Part shown: positions 1 to 8,410 of the stretch, one piece after another
Layout: each line of letters begins with the position of its first letter
How positions within the stretch are numbered: position 1 is the stretch's first letter
Origin: Nitrospirota bacterium
GTDB taxonomy: Bacteria; Nitrospirota; Nitrospiria; Nitrospirales; NS-4
Length of the DNA stretch: 18,523 bases
Assembly (NCBI GenBank): GCA_005877565.1
Contig: VBOK01000150.1
Span: forward strand, 1 to 18,523
Direction: 5' to 3'
The notes under the pieces: model-generated
What the model was told of the DNA's origin: nothing
What the model saw: only the letters and a program-made list of their open reading frames with translations
Database searches by the model: none
Made by a program: the position numbers and the translations under genes

Positions 1-429
1 CAGGTACTGCATGGGGTTGACCGCCATCGTGTCCAACGCGTCGATCTGCTCGGTGATGCGCATGATGCCGATCTCCGCCGTCATGGCAGAGCCCGCCCGC
101 CCCGTCACCATCAGCGCCGACAGCACCGGCCCCAGTTCCCGAATGATGCTCAGGGCCACAGCCGAGCCCAGCCACCCTTCCGCGCCGAACTTCCGCAATG
201 AGTAGTACCCCTGCAGCCCCAACACCATCCCGGTAAAGGCGCCCGTCAGCACGATCACGAAGAGGGACTTCACTCCGATGAAGTGGATCTGCTTCAGCAC
301 CTGCAGGAACCGGAACGGGGGCCGCACCATCCAGGCCACCGTGCTGATCAGGAAGACCATCATGCGGCCCATCTCGCCGACGAGCCACAAGGTATCCCGA
401 CCGAAACCGGCGACAGCAGAGGCGACCAT
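1..429 (-). CDS. mlaE: MlaE-type ABC transporter permease (3' end outside window)
   Basis: This is the first 143 codons of an inner-membrane permease of the MlaE family, which moves phospholipids or related lipids between inner and outer membrane with an MlaF ATPase and an MlaD substrate-binding protein. Seen here: the family block IRELGPVLSALMVTGRAGSA, then MTAEIG, then TEQIDALDTMAVNPMQYL at the window edge, which is the signature of the MlaE core. Hydrophobic stretches lie near residues 20-35 and 55-70. The ATG at 429-427 shares its A with the TGA stop of the upstream nucleosidase gene (TGATG), so translation is probably coupled. The rest of the gene, and any mlaF/mlaD partners, lie beyond position 1. 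Family assignment is firm; substrate is inferred, and the hopanoid neighbours raise the possibility of a hopanoid-linked role. Confidence 0.9.
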   Translation of the reverse strand, partial: MVASAVAGFGRDTLWLVGEMGRMMVFLISTVAWMVRPPFRFLQVLKQIHFIGVKSLFVIVLTGAFTGMVLGLQGYYSLRKFGAEGWLGSAVALSIIRELGPVLSALMVTGRAGSAMTAEIGIMRITEQIDALDTMAVNPMQYL

Positions 430-1229
430 CAGCGCGCTCCCATTGTCAGGGTCGCTTCCGCATCAGGAGGCGGAAGCTGCGATTCGAGAACAAGGACCCA
501 CGCGCAGAAGAACCGTCTCAGACTTTCCGAGGCCTGATCTGCATGGCGCTTCATCTCATAGAGCCCAGAAAGAATGGACGGGTGCTGCACGGCCTTGAGA
601 AGACAGCGAAATGACCCGAACGGTGAGAACCACAGATTGAAATCCATCGGCAGATCGTCTCCGACTCGATCCGATATGGCGCGAACCACGAGAAACGGGA
701 TTCTGGCCGTGGTGGCCACTTTGGCGATAACGGCACTCTCCATATCGACCGCAACGGCTCCGCTGACTCCTCCAAGCGCCTGCTTCTCACTAGCTCGACA
801 GAGCACGTTTTTCACAGTGACAACGGGTCCCTGGCTCCATCCTATCCCAGCATTGCGGGCAGTCACCCTTGCGCTCCCGAGCAAATCAGGGTTCACCTGA
901 ATCACCGCATGCGATTCTTCCTCCGTCCAATCAATGACATTGGTGCCGAGAATAACTTCACCCACAGCCGCAACCCCAAGAGCGCCCGCATACCCTGTCG
1001 AGATCAGCGCATCCGGCGCGAGTGCGAGCAAAGCCATCTCACTGGCCTTCCGCGCACGTTCGGGACCAACACCAGTCTCAATCAGATGGAGTTCTAAACC
1101 ACCAACCTGGCCGACTTGATGGGGGAACGATCCAAGGCGGTCATGTTGTCTCCGAACGAACAAGCCGAACACGCTCTCGGCTGGCGCCAACTCGCGCGCG
1201 GAAGCGGCCAACACGGCAAGGCGTCGCAC
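429..1229 (-). CDS. hpnG: Hopanoid-associated nucleosidase (HpnG-like, MTA/SAH nucleosidase superfamily)
   Basis: A 266-residue protein of the nucleoside phosphorylase/nucleosidase superfamily. The fold signatures are visible: STGYAGAL near residues 77-84 (base/ribose pocket) and VAVDMESAVIAK near 160-170, with the glutamate-bearing DMES segment, followed by RAISDRVGDDLP near 183-194. In hopanoid producers the matching enzyme, HpnG, cleaves adenine from adenosylhopane to give ribosylhopane, the step toward bacteriohopanetetrol side chains. Start is GTG at 1229, preceded by GAGG eight bases upstream inside the end of the cyclase gene; the gap to the cyclase stop is three bases. Position directly behind a squalene-hopene cyclase is the main reason to prefer HpnG over a generic Pfs-type MTA/SAH nucleosidase. 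Confidence 0.88.
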   Translation of the reverse strand: MRRLAVLAASARELAPAESVFGLFVRRQHDRLGSFPHQVGQVGGLELHLIETGVGPERARKASEMALLALAPDALISTGYAGALGVAAVGEVILGTNVIDWTEEESHAVIQVNPDLLGSARVTARNAGIGWSQGPVVTVKNVLCRASEKQALGGVSGAVAVDMESAVIAKVATTARIPFLVVRAISDRVGDDLPMDFNLWFSPFGSFRCLLKAVQHPSILSGLYEMKRHADQASESLRRFFCAWVLVLESQLPPPDAEATLTMGAR

Positions 1230-1232
1230 CGG

Positions 1233-3404
1233 CTACGCCTCGAAGCGGAAACGGCCGTGCTGACGATTCTGCTCCCGGATCTCGTCCGCGCGGGAGCGTC
1301 CGCGCGCCTTGAGCGACCGGTACATGGACAAGGCCCAGAGGGGGAAGTATTGGCAGTAGCCGTGGTAGCGCAGATAGAAGACGCGCGGAAACCCGGTGCC
1401 GGTGTGCTTGCGTTCAGGCCAGTAGCCTTGCGCGTCCTGCTGCCGGAGCAGGTAGTTCACGCCGCGCAACACGCTGAGCGAGTCCACCTCGCCGGCGCAG
1501 AGGAGCGCGAGCAGCGCCCAGGCGGTCTGGGACGGCGTGCTTTCGCCCACCCCATGCGCGTCAGCCTCGGCGTATGAGAGACAGGACTCGCCCCACCCGC
1601 CGTCCGGATTCTGCTTCGAGACAAGCCACGCCACCGCCCGGCGGACGTACGCGGCCTGCATGTCCTCGCCGATCGCATTCGCCCCGGCGAGTACGGACCA
1701 GGTTCCATAGACGTAATTGACTCCCCACCGCCCGTACCAGGACCCGTCGGCCTCCTGGTTCTTTCGTAGAAAGCGCAGCGCCCGCACGGCCGCTGGGTGC
1801 TTCATGTCGAACCCCAGCGCCCCCAGCATTTCCAGTTCGCGCCCCGTGAGATCGGCCGTGCTGGGATCGAGCAGCGCCCGGTGGTCGGCGAAAGGAATCT
1901 GGTTCAAGAACATTTTGTTGTTGTCCTTGTCATACGCGCCCCAGCCGCCGTCGCTGCCCTGCATGGCTAGCGTCCAGCGCATTCCACGCCGCATGCCGTC
2001 ACGCTGGGCGTCCCATTCCGGCATCCTGACCTTCGAGAGCGCCATCACCACCACAGCCGTATCGTCGTTGTCGGGATAGAACTCGTTCTCGAACTGGAAC
2101 GCCCAACCACCCGGCTCGGCCTTTGGCGACGACACGGTCCAGTCGCCGACCTTCCGGCACTGCCGGGAGAGGGTCCAGCGGGCGGCCTTCATCAGCGCAG
2201 GGTGATCTTGCGGGAGCCCGCTCTCGATCAGAGCGTTGATGGTCAAGGGGGTGTCCCAGACGGGAGAAAAGCAGGGCTGCAGGTGCATGGCGCCCCCTTC
2301 GTGAACCTCCAGCGCCTCGATCCCGTGCAAGGCCTTGCGCACCAGTAGATGATCCACCGCGTACCCCAGGCATCGCAACGCCACGACCGAGTTCGCCATC
2401 GCCGGATAGATGGCCCCCAACCCGCCGTCACCCTCCATCCGCTCGATCATCCACTGCGCGGCGCGTGCGACGGCTTTCTTGCGGAGTCCCTGCGGGACGA
2501 CCCGCTCGTAGAATCTTAGGACGCCATCCAGCGTGATGAAGAAGTTGCGCCACGTGAACCGGCTGGGATCCTTGCGGAAGGGGGGCTCGCTTCGGAAGTC
2601 GACCCACTCGCGGGCCGGGCAGTACAGCTCGTCGATGCCCTGCTCTTTCGGAATCCGACAGACGGGCTTGTAGTGGAAGATGATCAGCAACGGGGTCAGC
2701 ACCGTCCGGGACCAATAGGAGAGGGCGTACAGACTGAAGATGAACCGGGGCGGCAGCAGGACGATCTCCGCCGGCATCGACGGGATCCCGCGCCAGTCGT
2801 ACTGATCGAAAAGCGCCAGCGCGATCTTGGTGAATACGTTCGCCCCCACGACGCCGCCTTTGCTCAGGATCATCGTGCGGGCCTTCTCCATAAAGGGCTC
2901 GGCGGCCGACACCCCGCAGAGCTTCAACGCGAAGTAGGCCTTCACCGACGCGCTGATCTCGGACGGCCCGCCGTAGTAGATCGGCCATCCGCCTTCAGGC
3001 ACCTGGGCGTCAATCAGGTAGCGAACGGCCTTTCGCTCTTTCTCCGGATCCACGAGGCCCAGGAACCGGCGCAGCATGAGGTACTCGGCAGTCAGCGTCG
3101 TATCGGCTTCCAGTTCGTGGACCCAGTACCCCGCCTCCGTCTGGCGCTGCAACAGCCACTGTTGGCTTCGCTTGATGGCCTTGTCAACGGCATCGCCTTT
3201 GTGAGCCACCACGCTCTGGACGGAAACCTGTCCCGGGTTGTGAGGCCGCTGGACGCCCAGAGCAGACAGAAAGAAGTTGGGGGTGCCGCCGACAAGCCGG
3301 AGGAGCCGCTTGGCCTTCTGCCGGGCCTGCTGCTGAACGTGCTCCGGCGCCACAGACAAAATCTTCTCGGACCAGTTGGTCAACAGACCGAGCAACCGTT
3401 TCAT
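1233..3404 (-). CDS. shc: Squalene-hopene cyclase
   Basis: This enzyme cyclises squalene to hopene/hopanol at the inner membrane, the committed step of hopanoid synthesis. The catalytic DXDD motif is present as PDNDDTA (aspartates at about 445, 447 and 448 from the chosen ATG). Several QW repeats are visible, including QGSDGGWGAYD, QEADGSWYGRWG and QNPDGGWGES, and the conserved QPCFSPVWDT segment precedes the active site. The frame could begin at a GTG at 3464 (743 aa), but the ATG at 3404 (723 aa) is preferred: AAGGA lies four bases before it, and the GTG would sit only about 15 bases after the predicted transcription start. The first ~70 residues are an extension relative to compact cyclases. 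It is the first gene of a tight unit with hpnG and mlaE. Confidence 0.95.
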   Translation of the reverse strand: MKRLLGLLTNWSEKILSVAPEHVQQQARQKAKRLLRLVGGTPNFFLSALGVQRPHNPGQVSVQSVVAHKGDAVDKAIKRSQQWLLQRQTEAGYWVHELEADTTLTAEYLMLRRFLGLVDPEKERKAVRYLIDAQVPEGGWPIYYGGPSEISASVKAYFALKLCGVSAAEPFMEKARTMILSKGGVVGANVFTKIALALFDQYDWRGIPSMPAEIVLLPPRFIFSLYALSYWSRTVLTPLLIIFHYKPVCRIPKEQGIDELYCPAREWVDFRSEPPFRKDPSRFTWRNFFITLDGVLRFYERVVPQGLRKKAVARAAQWMIERMEGDGGLGAIYPAMANSVVALRCLGYAVDHLLVRKALHGIEALEVHEGGAMHLQPCFSPVWDTPLTINALIESGLPQDHPALMKAARWTLSRQCRKVGDWTVSSPKAEPGGWAFQFENEFYPDNDDTAVVVMALSKVRMPEWDAQRDGMRRGMRWTLAMQGSDGGWGAYDKDNNKMFLNQIPFADHRALLDPSTADLTGRELEMLGALGFDMKHPAAVRALRFLRKNQEADGSWYGRWGVNYVYGTWSVLAGANAIGEDMQAAYVRRAVAWLVSKQNPDGGWGESCLSYAEADAHGVGESTPSQTAWALLALLCAGEVDSLSVLRGVNYLLRQQDAQGYWPERKHTGTGFPRVFYLRYHGYCQYFPLWALSMYRSLKARGRSRADEIREQNRQHGRFRFEA

Positions 3405-3408
3405 GATG

Positions 3409-3413
3409 TCCTT
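3409..3413 (-). promoter_or_regulatory. Ribosome binding site deciding the cyclase start
   Basis: AAGGA on the minus strand, four bases before the ATG at 3404. The alternative in-frame GTG at 3464 has no comparable purine-rich site, so this favours the shorter 723-residue product. Confidence 0.6.
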
Positions 3414-3485
3414 GGGTCGAGCGTGATTCGAATCGTCCGCTTTATGGCTTCTGCGGCAGGCCACCGGGGGCGCATTGAGCGGCCA

Positions 3486-3514
3486 TATATAGCAAACGGG
3501 TCACAGAGTGTCAA
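3486..3514 (-). promoter_or_regulatory. Sigma-70-type promoter for the hopanoid unit
   Basis: On the minus strand a perfect -35 hexamer TTGACA (3514-3509) is followed, after exactly 17 bases, by TATATA (3491-3486). Transcription would start near 3479, leaving a leader of about 75 bases before the cyclase ATG at 3404. This is the best-matching promoter in the window and implies strong housekeeping expression unless a repressor acts. Confidence 0.75.
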
Positions 3515-3585
3515 GCGCAAGTCCGACGGAACCATCTTAATTTTCAGAGGATTTCTGCCGTGAGGCGCTGCGGCCTCCTCTTCCC

Positions 3586-3616
3586 TTGACAAGCTCGTTC
3601 CGGCGGGTGTTTTAAT
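3586..3616 (+). promoter_or_regulatory. Candidate promoter for the J-domain gene
   Basis: TTGACA at 3586-3591 and an extended -10 (TG at 3608-3609, one base, then TTTAAT at 3611-3616). The spacer is 19 bases, longer than the ideal 17, which lowers confidence; the extended -10 could compensate. It points at the ATG at 3638 and lies about 70 bases from the divergent cyclase promoter. Confidence 0.45.
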
Positions 3617-3637
3617 CAGTATCAGGCGAGAGACACG

Positions 3638-4285
3638 ATGGCCAAAGACCTCTACACCACCCTCGGGGTCACCCGCACGGAAAGCCTGCGCGGCATTCGA
3701 GAGGCGTTTCGGAAATTAGCCAAGCGTTACCACCCGGATCATGCGGGCCGACAAGGCACGCCGAAGTTTCGGGAAATCCTGAATGCATACGAGGTCCTGT
3801 CCGATCCAGAGAAGCGGAAGCGCTATAACGAGAGCCTCGCCCGGCGTTCCTCAGATTCAGAACCGATCATCGTCACCAGGAGATCCTCGTCGAGAACCCG
3901 CCCGCCGCACTTCGGCCCGATTCCTCAGGAACCCCTCTTCCGACGCTTCTCGGCTGAATCGTTCTTTGGCCCCGGCTGGCAAGGACCGGCGTTCGACAGC
4001 CTCGACTTTGCAGTGTCGCTCTCCCCAGCCGATGCGGCAGAAGGTGCGACCGTCTGGCTGCACCTACCGATCCGCTATCTGTGTCCGGCGTGCAGCGGGA
4101 CGGGGGAGCAGTGGCCCTTCCCCTGCGGCTTCTGCCAGCAGACCGGGGTGATTCATCACGAACGCGAGTGTCGCATCCAACTTCCCCCTGGCCTTCCGTA
4201 CCGCACGCTCATCGAGATACCAGCCGGCAGGATTGGCGCCCACTACCGCGTGCGGCTCTTCGTGACGGTTGACGCTCCCGATTGA
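3638..4285 (+). CDS. DnaJ-like J-domain protein with a shortened zinc finger
   Basis: A 215-residue co-chaperone-like protein. Residues 4-70 form a J domain with YHPDH (HPD at 32-34), which in this family stimulates the ATPase of a DnaK-type Hsp70. A serine/arginine-rich linker follows (about 70-90). Residues 149-166 hold only two Cys repeats, CPACSGTG and CGFCQQTG, where full-length DnaJ has four CXXCXGXG repeats binding two zincs, so at most one zinc site is expected. The tail (QLPPGLPYRTLIEIPAGRIG) resembles a piece of the substrate-binding beta domain. At 215 aa it is far shorter than DnaJ (about 370-380), with no visible break; it reads as a compact relative rather than a fragment. ATG 3638 follows a GGCGAG-type site. 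It converges on the PilZ gene with 20 bases between. Confidence 0.85.
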   Translation: MAKDLYTTLGVTRTESLRGIREAFRKLAKRYHPDHAGRQGTPKFREILNAYEVLSDPEKRKRYNESLARRSSDSEPIIVTRRSSSRTRPPHFGPIPQEPLFRRFSAESFFGPGWQGPAFDSLDFAVSLSPADAAEGATVWLHLPIRYLCPACSGTGEQWPFPCGFCQQTGVIHHERECRIQLPPGLPYRTLIEIPAGRIGAHYRVRLFVTVDAPD

Positions 4286-4305
4286 AAGGAAGAAGCGGGG
4301 TGACG

Positions 4306-4797
4306 TTAGATGTGACGACCAGTGCAGAGGTTCACGATGACCCTCTCAAGCCGCTTCATTTCACTCTCTTGGATGCGGACAAACTCCACCCCAACCGACT
4401 TTTCCACAATGCACCGAACCACTGCGGCTTCAATCTCGAACAGCGGTTGACCACCAGGCTCATGGACCCTGAGCCACAGCAGCTCGCCGTAAGGGATCGG
4501 GGCGTGAGTCTCGATCATACAACCCTGTCGAGACAGGTTGACCACGGTTCCCTCACTCGACACCTGCTTGCCGGAAAAGGTCAGTTGGAACCGAACCGGA
4601 ATCCGTACGTACTCTCGACGGCCGTAATAGCTGACGAAGCGGCGCCACCACCATTCAAAAGCGAGAAATCGGTGAGTGCAGAGCTGGCAGCGAAAGGGAT
4701 AGATGGAGAAGATGCTTAAAAGAGCCTCGATCCAGCCATGGCGTGGAGACTGTTGAACAAGGTTCTTTCGACACTTAGGGCAATGCGGAAACCCCAT
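4306..4797 (-). CDS. PilZ-domain protein with Cys4 N-terminus
   Basis: A 163-residue protein. Residues 60-160 are a PilZ domain, the c-di-GMP receptor fold, with both ligand motifs intact: RxxxR as REYVR (61-65) and [D/N]xSxxG as NLSRQG (87-92), followed by GVEFVRI. The N-terminus has two cysteine pairs, CPKC (6-9) and CQLC (37-40), which look like a small zinc ribbon. The aromatic run FEWWWRRF near 47-54 joins the two parts. ATG 4797 is preceded by AGAGGA, six bases upstream, and that site overlaps the smc stop region; the gap to smc is 10 bases, so the two are probably co-transcribed. C-di-GMP binding is expected from the motifs; the output is unknown. Confidence 0.88.
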   Translation of the reverse strand: MGFPHCPKCRKNLVQQSPRHGWIEALLSIFSIYPFRCQLCTHRFLAFEWWWRRFVSYYGRREYVRIPVRFQLTFSGKQVSSEGTVVNLSRQGCMIETHAPIPYGELLWLRVHEPGGQPLFEIEAAVVRCIVEKSVGVEFVRIQESEMKRLERVIVNLCTGRHI

Positions 4798-4807
4798 CGG
4801 TAATCCT

Positions 4808-7800
4808 CTAGTACGTGGGAGCGAGGAGCTTGTTGAGGCGGACGGAAATCATGGAAGAGACGCCGGGCTCTTCCATCGTGATCCCGTAGAGCGCGTCCGC
4901 CATTTCCATCGTCTGCTTGCAGTGCGTGATGACGATGAACTGGGTCCGCGCGGCCAGCTCGCGCAGCACCCGCGTGAACCGCAGGGTGTTCTCCTCGTCC
5001 AGCGGCGCGTCAATCTCATCGAGGACACAGAACGGCGTGGGACGGATCAGAAAGCTCGCGAAGATGAGCGCCATCGCAGTGAGCGCCCGCTCCCCGCCAG
5101 ACAGCATCGCGATGTTCTTCAGCCGCTTGCCGGGAGGCTGGGCCACGATGTCCACGCCCGGCTCGTTCGTTTCCTCATCCTCCATCAGAATCAGCTCGGC
5201 CCGTCCACCCCCGAAGAACGTCTGGAACATCTCGTTGAACTTCCCCTGGAGGTTCTGGAACGTTTCCAGGAACAACTGTCTCGTCGTGCGGTTGATGCGG
5301 GCAATGATGGACTTCAGCGAGGCGATGGACTGGGTCAGGTCTTGCTCCTGCGCTGTCAGGAAGCGGAGGCGCTCTTCCATCTCGCGATGCTCGTCGATGG
5401 CCATCACGTTGACGGGCCCCAATTCGGACAGCCGCCGGCGTCGCTGCGCCAGAGTGTCCTTGATCGTCTCGATCTTCTCCACGTTTGGCTCGCCGACTTC
5501 GGCCGCAGCCCCCGCGAAATTGAGAGCATAGGTGCCCGTCAGCATCGCCTCGAAGCCTTCCAACCTCGTCTGGGCCTCCACACGGCACAGGCGGATCGCC
5601 TCTTGCTGTTTGTGCAGCTCGGCCTGGGCATGCCGAAGCCGCGTCCACTCGGCTTCGAGCGCGCGGATCTGGGCGACGCGGCTCGTCTGTGATTCCTGGG
5701 CTCCCACCAGCCGCTGCCGGACGTCCCGGATGGCCGCGTCGAGGGCGGGCATACTCGCCTCGACCTGGCGACGCTCGTCCAGGGCTGCAGCCCCGGCGGC
5801 TTGTAGCTTGAGCCTCTCCGTCTCCAACTCAGAGAGCCGGCCTTCACGGAGCGCCGCGGCCGCTTCCAGGCGCGCCTGCTCGTTCCGCGCCTGATCGAGG
5901 CGATCCTGCAGCCCGGCGACCTCAACGCGAAGATCGGCCGCCGCCGCCTGTCGCTTCTCGACCTCCGCCCGAGCGGCAGTGACCCCGTCCTGTTGCATCA
6001 GCAAGGACTGTTCGGTCTTGGCTCGTTCGCGGTCGAGGCGCTGGAGGTCGTCCGCGGCCGCTTGCTCGGCGCCGGCCAAGGTGGCCAGTTCGGCCTCAGC
6101 CTCTTCCCGCTCAGATTGGAACAGTGCAATCGTCTGATTCCACCGGGCGACGTCCTGCTCGCCCCCCTGTTCATCCTTCCGTTCGCCGACCAGCGCCATC
6201 TCCAGCGTGTGGATCTCCGCCTCCAGCGACTCCACCCGTTTCGCCTTCGTGGTCAAGACGGCGTGAAACGCGTCCCGGTTCGTCTGCGTGGCGTGCAGCT
6301 CCTGCTCCAGTTCTTTCATCCTCGCAGTCAGATCCCGGAGTTCCCGCTCGCGGCTCATGGCCCCTGCCACCGTGCCCGCCGGGCCTCCACCAAGGATGCC
6401 GTCGGGCGTGAGGACTTCGCCGCCCAGCGTCACCAGCAACGCCTGCCGATCCTCTGTCATGGTCTGCCACAGGCCAAGCGCCTGCTCCAGCGCCTCCACC
6501 ACCACCACACCATCCAGCAGATAGGCGACGAGGTCCTCATGCCCAACGCGCGGGGTCACCAGATCCCGCGCCGGCCCTACCACACCGGCACCCTGCCAAC
6601 GCGCGGACGCACGCGCCCCCCAAACGCGCGGCCGCTTGGGCACGAACGTCCCGCCGGGCGTTCCCTGCGCCTTCAATATCTGGAGGACCTTGACCGCTTC
6701 CGACGGCCCCTCGACGAGCCGGCCCAACAGGCGATGGCCCAGGACCGCCTCGATGGCGCGCTCATAGGCTTGAGGAACGGAGAGAACCTGGGCCACGGTA
6801 CCTTTCAGGTTGGCTGCAGCGCCGGGATCTCCTCCCACCACATCGCGCGTCACCGCCTGCAGGACCTTCTGACGGGCGACCGCCACCGCTTTTTCTTCCT
6901 GCAGGCGAGCCAGCCGTTGCTCAGCCTCGTCAAGCTGGCCCCGGACGCGCACGACTTCCTCCGTGAAACTCGCTCGGGTGCTTTGCGCTTTCGCCAGTTG
7001 CGCTTCGAGCGTTCGGCGCCGCTCGATACAGGCCGCGAGCACGGTCGAGGCCGACTCCAGCTTCGAAACGGCCTGGAGCCGTTCCTGCTCCACGCGCTCG
7101 ATCCGCCGGCGGAGTTCCGCCGCACGAGCCCGATCGCCGGCCAGTCGATTGTTCGAGTCGGTGGCGGCGATCGCCTGGTCCATGACGGCTTTCCGCGCGG
7201 CATCGAGCGAGGCCTGGCTGCCGCGATGGCGCCGCACGGCTTCGGCCAGCACCGCCTCGGACTCCGCGGCGACACCGGACCGGAGAGCGAGCTCCTTGGT
7301 CAACTGTTGGAGGCGGGCGCTGAGCCGGGCGAGGTGATCGGTCGATTCCTGCTGTTCTTGCTTGAGGCGCTCGATATCGGCCTGCACGCGGACCCGCTGC
7401 TCGTCGAGCAGGGACGCGCGCTGGGCCAGCAACTCGAGCGTGGCGACGGCTTGTGCCAACTTCGCTTCCGCCTGGGCGACCTGCTCGCGCAGCCCGGTCA
7501 GCGTCGTCTCTCCTTCCGCCACACCGAGCTGGTGGGTCTCCACTTCATTCGCAAGGCGCGCGACCGCAACGGCCTCGGCGCTTTCACGCAGGGCGAGCTC
7601 ACCCAGGACCCGGTCGGCTTCTTCGCTCTCGTGGAACACCGCCCGATAATCGTGGACGAGGACAGTGAGCTCGAGGCGCCGGACTTCCTGCCGGAGCGCC
7701 TGAAACTGTTCGGCCGCCCGCGCCTGTCGTTCCAGGGCCGCCAGTTGGCGCCTCACCTCATTAATAATGTCGCGGACGCGTAGCAGGTTCTGGCTGGTGG

Positions 7801-8392
7801 CCTCCAGCTTCCGCAACGCCTCAGCCTTTTGTTTCTTGTAGCGGATGATCCCGGCTGTCTCTTCGATCAACTCGCGCCGCTCGACCGGCGACGCCTTCAG
7901 CACACGATCAATCCGGCCCTGCTCGATGGCTGTATGCCCTTTGCTGCCAGCGCGCGTGTCGAGCAGCAGGCTGCGGACGTCTTTCAAGCGGCAAGGCGTC
8001 TTATTGATGAAGTACTCGCTCACGCCGTCGCGGAACAGCCGGCGCGTCACCATCACTTCTTGACATTCCCCGAGCGCAAATGGCAGCGGCGCGGCCTCGC
8101 CGTCGCCGTTACCGTTGCCGTGTGATGTTCCATCAACATCGCCGAGGATGAGGGAGACTTCGGCCATGCCGAGAGGCTGGCGGGCCTCGGTCCCGTTGAA
8201 GATGATGTCCTCCATCCGTTCGCTGCGCAGGGCCTTGGTGCTCTGCTCGCCCAGAACCCAGAGGACCGCATCGAGGATGTTGCTCTTGCCAACCCCGTTC
8301 GGCCCGACGACGGCCGTGATCCCGGGCTGGAAGATCACCTGAGCCTCCACGAAGGACTTAAACCCTCGCATCTCCAATCGCTTCAAATACAT
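4808..8392 (-). CDS. smc: Chromosome segregation protein SMC
   Basis: A full-length 1194-residue SMC ATPase, which organises and segregates chromosomes, usually with ScpA/ScpB (not in this window). Walker A is GPNGVGKSN (30-38), with V where most bacterial SMCs have S; the R-loop region contains KGHTAIEQGRIDRVL. Two long coiled-coil arms flank a hinge at roughly residues 510-670 (GTVAQVLSVPQAYERAIEAV onward). The ABC signature is LSGGERALTAMALIFA (from 1097) and Walker B is CVLDEIDAPLDEENT (catalytic D/E at about 1125-1126). ATG 8392 has AAGGAAG a few bases upstream. Odd: a Gly/Asn/Asp-rich insertion around residues 85-100 within the N-terminal head. The gene leads a probable operon with the PilZ gene. 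Confidence 0.97.
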   Translation of the reverse strand: MYLKRLEMRGFKSFVEAQVIFQPGITAVVGPNGVGKSNILDAVLWVLGEQSTKALRSERMEDIIFNGTEARQPLGMAEVSLILGDVDGTSHGNGNGDGEAAPLPFALGECQEVMVTRRLFRDGVSEYFINKTPCRLKDVRSLLLDTRAGSKGHTAIEQGRIDRVLKASPVERRELIEETAGIIRYKKQKAEALRKLEATSQNLLRVRDIINEVRRQLAALERQARAAEQFQALRQEVRRLELTVLVHDYRAVFHESEEADRVLGELALRESAEAVAVARLANEVETHQLGVAEGETTLTGLREQVAQAEAKLAQAVATLELLAQRASLLDEQRVRVQADIERLKQEQQESTDHLARLSARLQQLTKELALRSGVAAESEAVLAEAVRRHRGSQASLDAARKAVMDQAIAATDSNNRLAGDRARAAELRRRIERVEQERLQAVSKLESASTVLAACIERRRTLEAQLAKAQSTRASFTEEVVRVRGQLDEAEQRLARLQEEKAVAVARQKVLQAVTRDVVGGDPGAAANLKGTVAQVLSVPQAYERAIEAVLGHRLLGRLVEGPSEAVKVLQILKAQGTPGGTFVPKRPRVWGARASARWQGAGVVGPARDLVTPRVGHEDLVAYLLDGVVVVEALEQALGLWQTMTEDRQALLVTLGGEVLTPDGILGGGPAGTVAGAMSRERELRDLTARMKELEQELHATQTNRDAFHAVLTTKAKRVESLEAEIHTLEMALVGERKDEQGGEQDVARWNQTIALFQSEREEAEAELATLAGAEQAAADDLQRLDRERAKTEQSLLMQQDGVTAARAEVEKRQAAAADLRVEVAGLQDRLDQARNEQARLEAAAALREGRLSELETERLKLQAAGAAALDERRQVEASMPALDAAIRDVRQRLVGAQESQTSRVAQIRALEAEWTRLRHAQAELHKQQEAIRLCRVEAQTRLEGFEAMLTGTYALNFAGAAAEVGEPNVEKIETIKDTLAQRRRRLSELGPVNVMAIDEHREMEERLRFLTAQEQDLTQSIASLKSIIARINRTTRQLFLETFQNLQGKFNEMFQTFFGGGRAELILMEDEETNEPGVDIVAQPPGKRLKNIAMLSGGERALTAMALIFASFLIRPTPFCVLDEIDAPLDEENTLRFTRVLRELAARTQFIVITHCKQTMEMADALYGITMEEPGVSSMISVRLNKLLAPTY

Positions 8393-8410
8393 GGGCTTCC
8401 TTCTTTACCT

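Noticed and set aside
1116..1577. A 153-codon plus-strand frame across the cyclase/hpnG junction
   Set aside because: It overlaps two well-supported minus-strand genes and shows no family features.
2673..3563. A 296-codon plus-strand frame opposite the cyclase gene
   Set aside because: Composition (Arg, Gln, His-rich) and lack of any motif mark it as a shadow; the cyclase on the other strand has complete catalytic and QW motifs.
4286..4305. Possible terminator between the J-domain and PilZ genes
   Set aside because: The 20-base gap has no inverted repeat or T-run.
5993..7783. A 596-codon open frame on the plus strand opposite smc
   Set aside because: It is the complement of the smc coiled-coil region, rich in Arg, Leu and Gln, with no recognisable domain; GC-rich genes commonly leave such open antisense frames.
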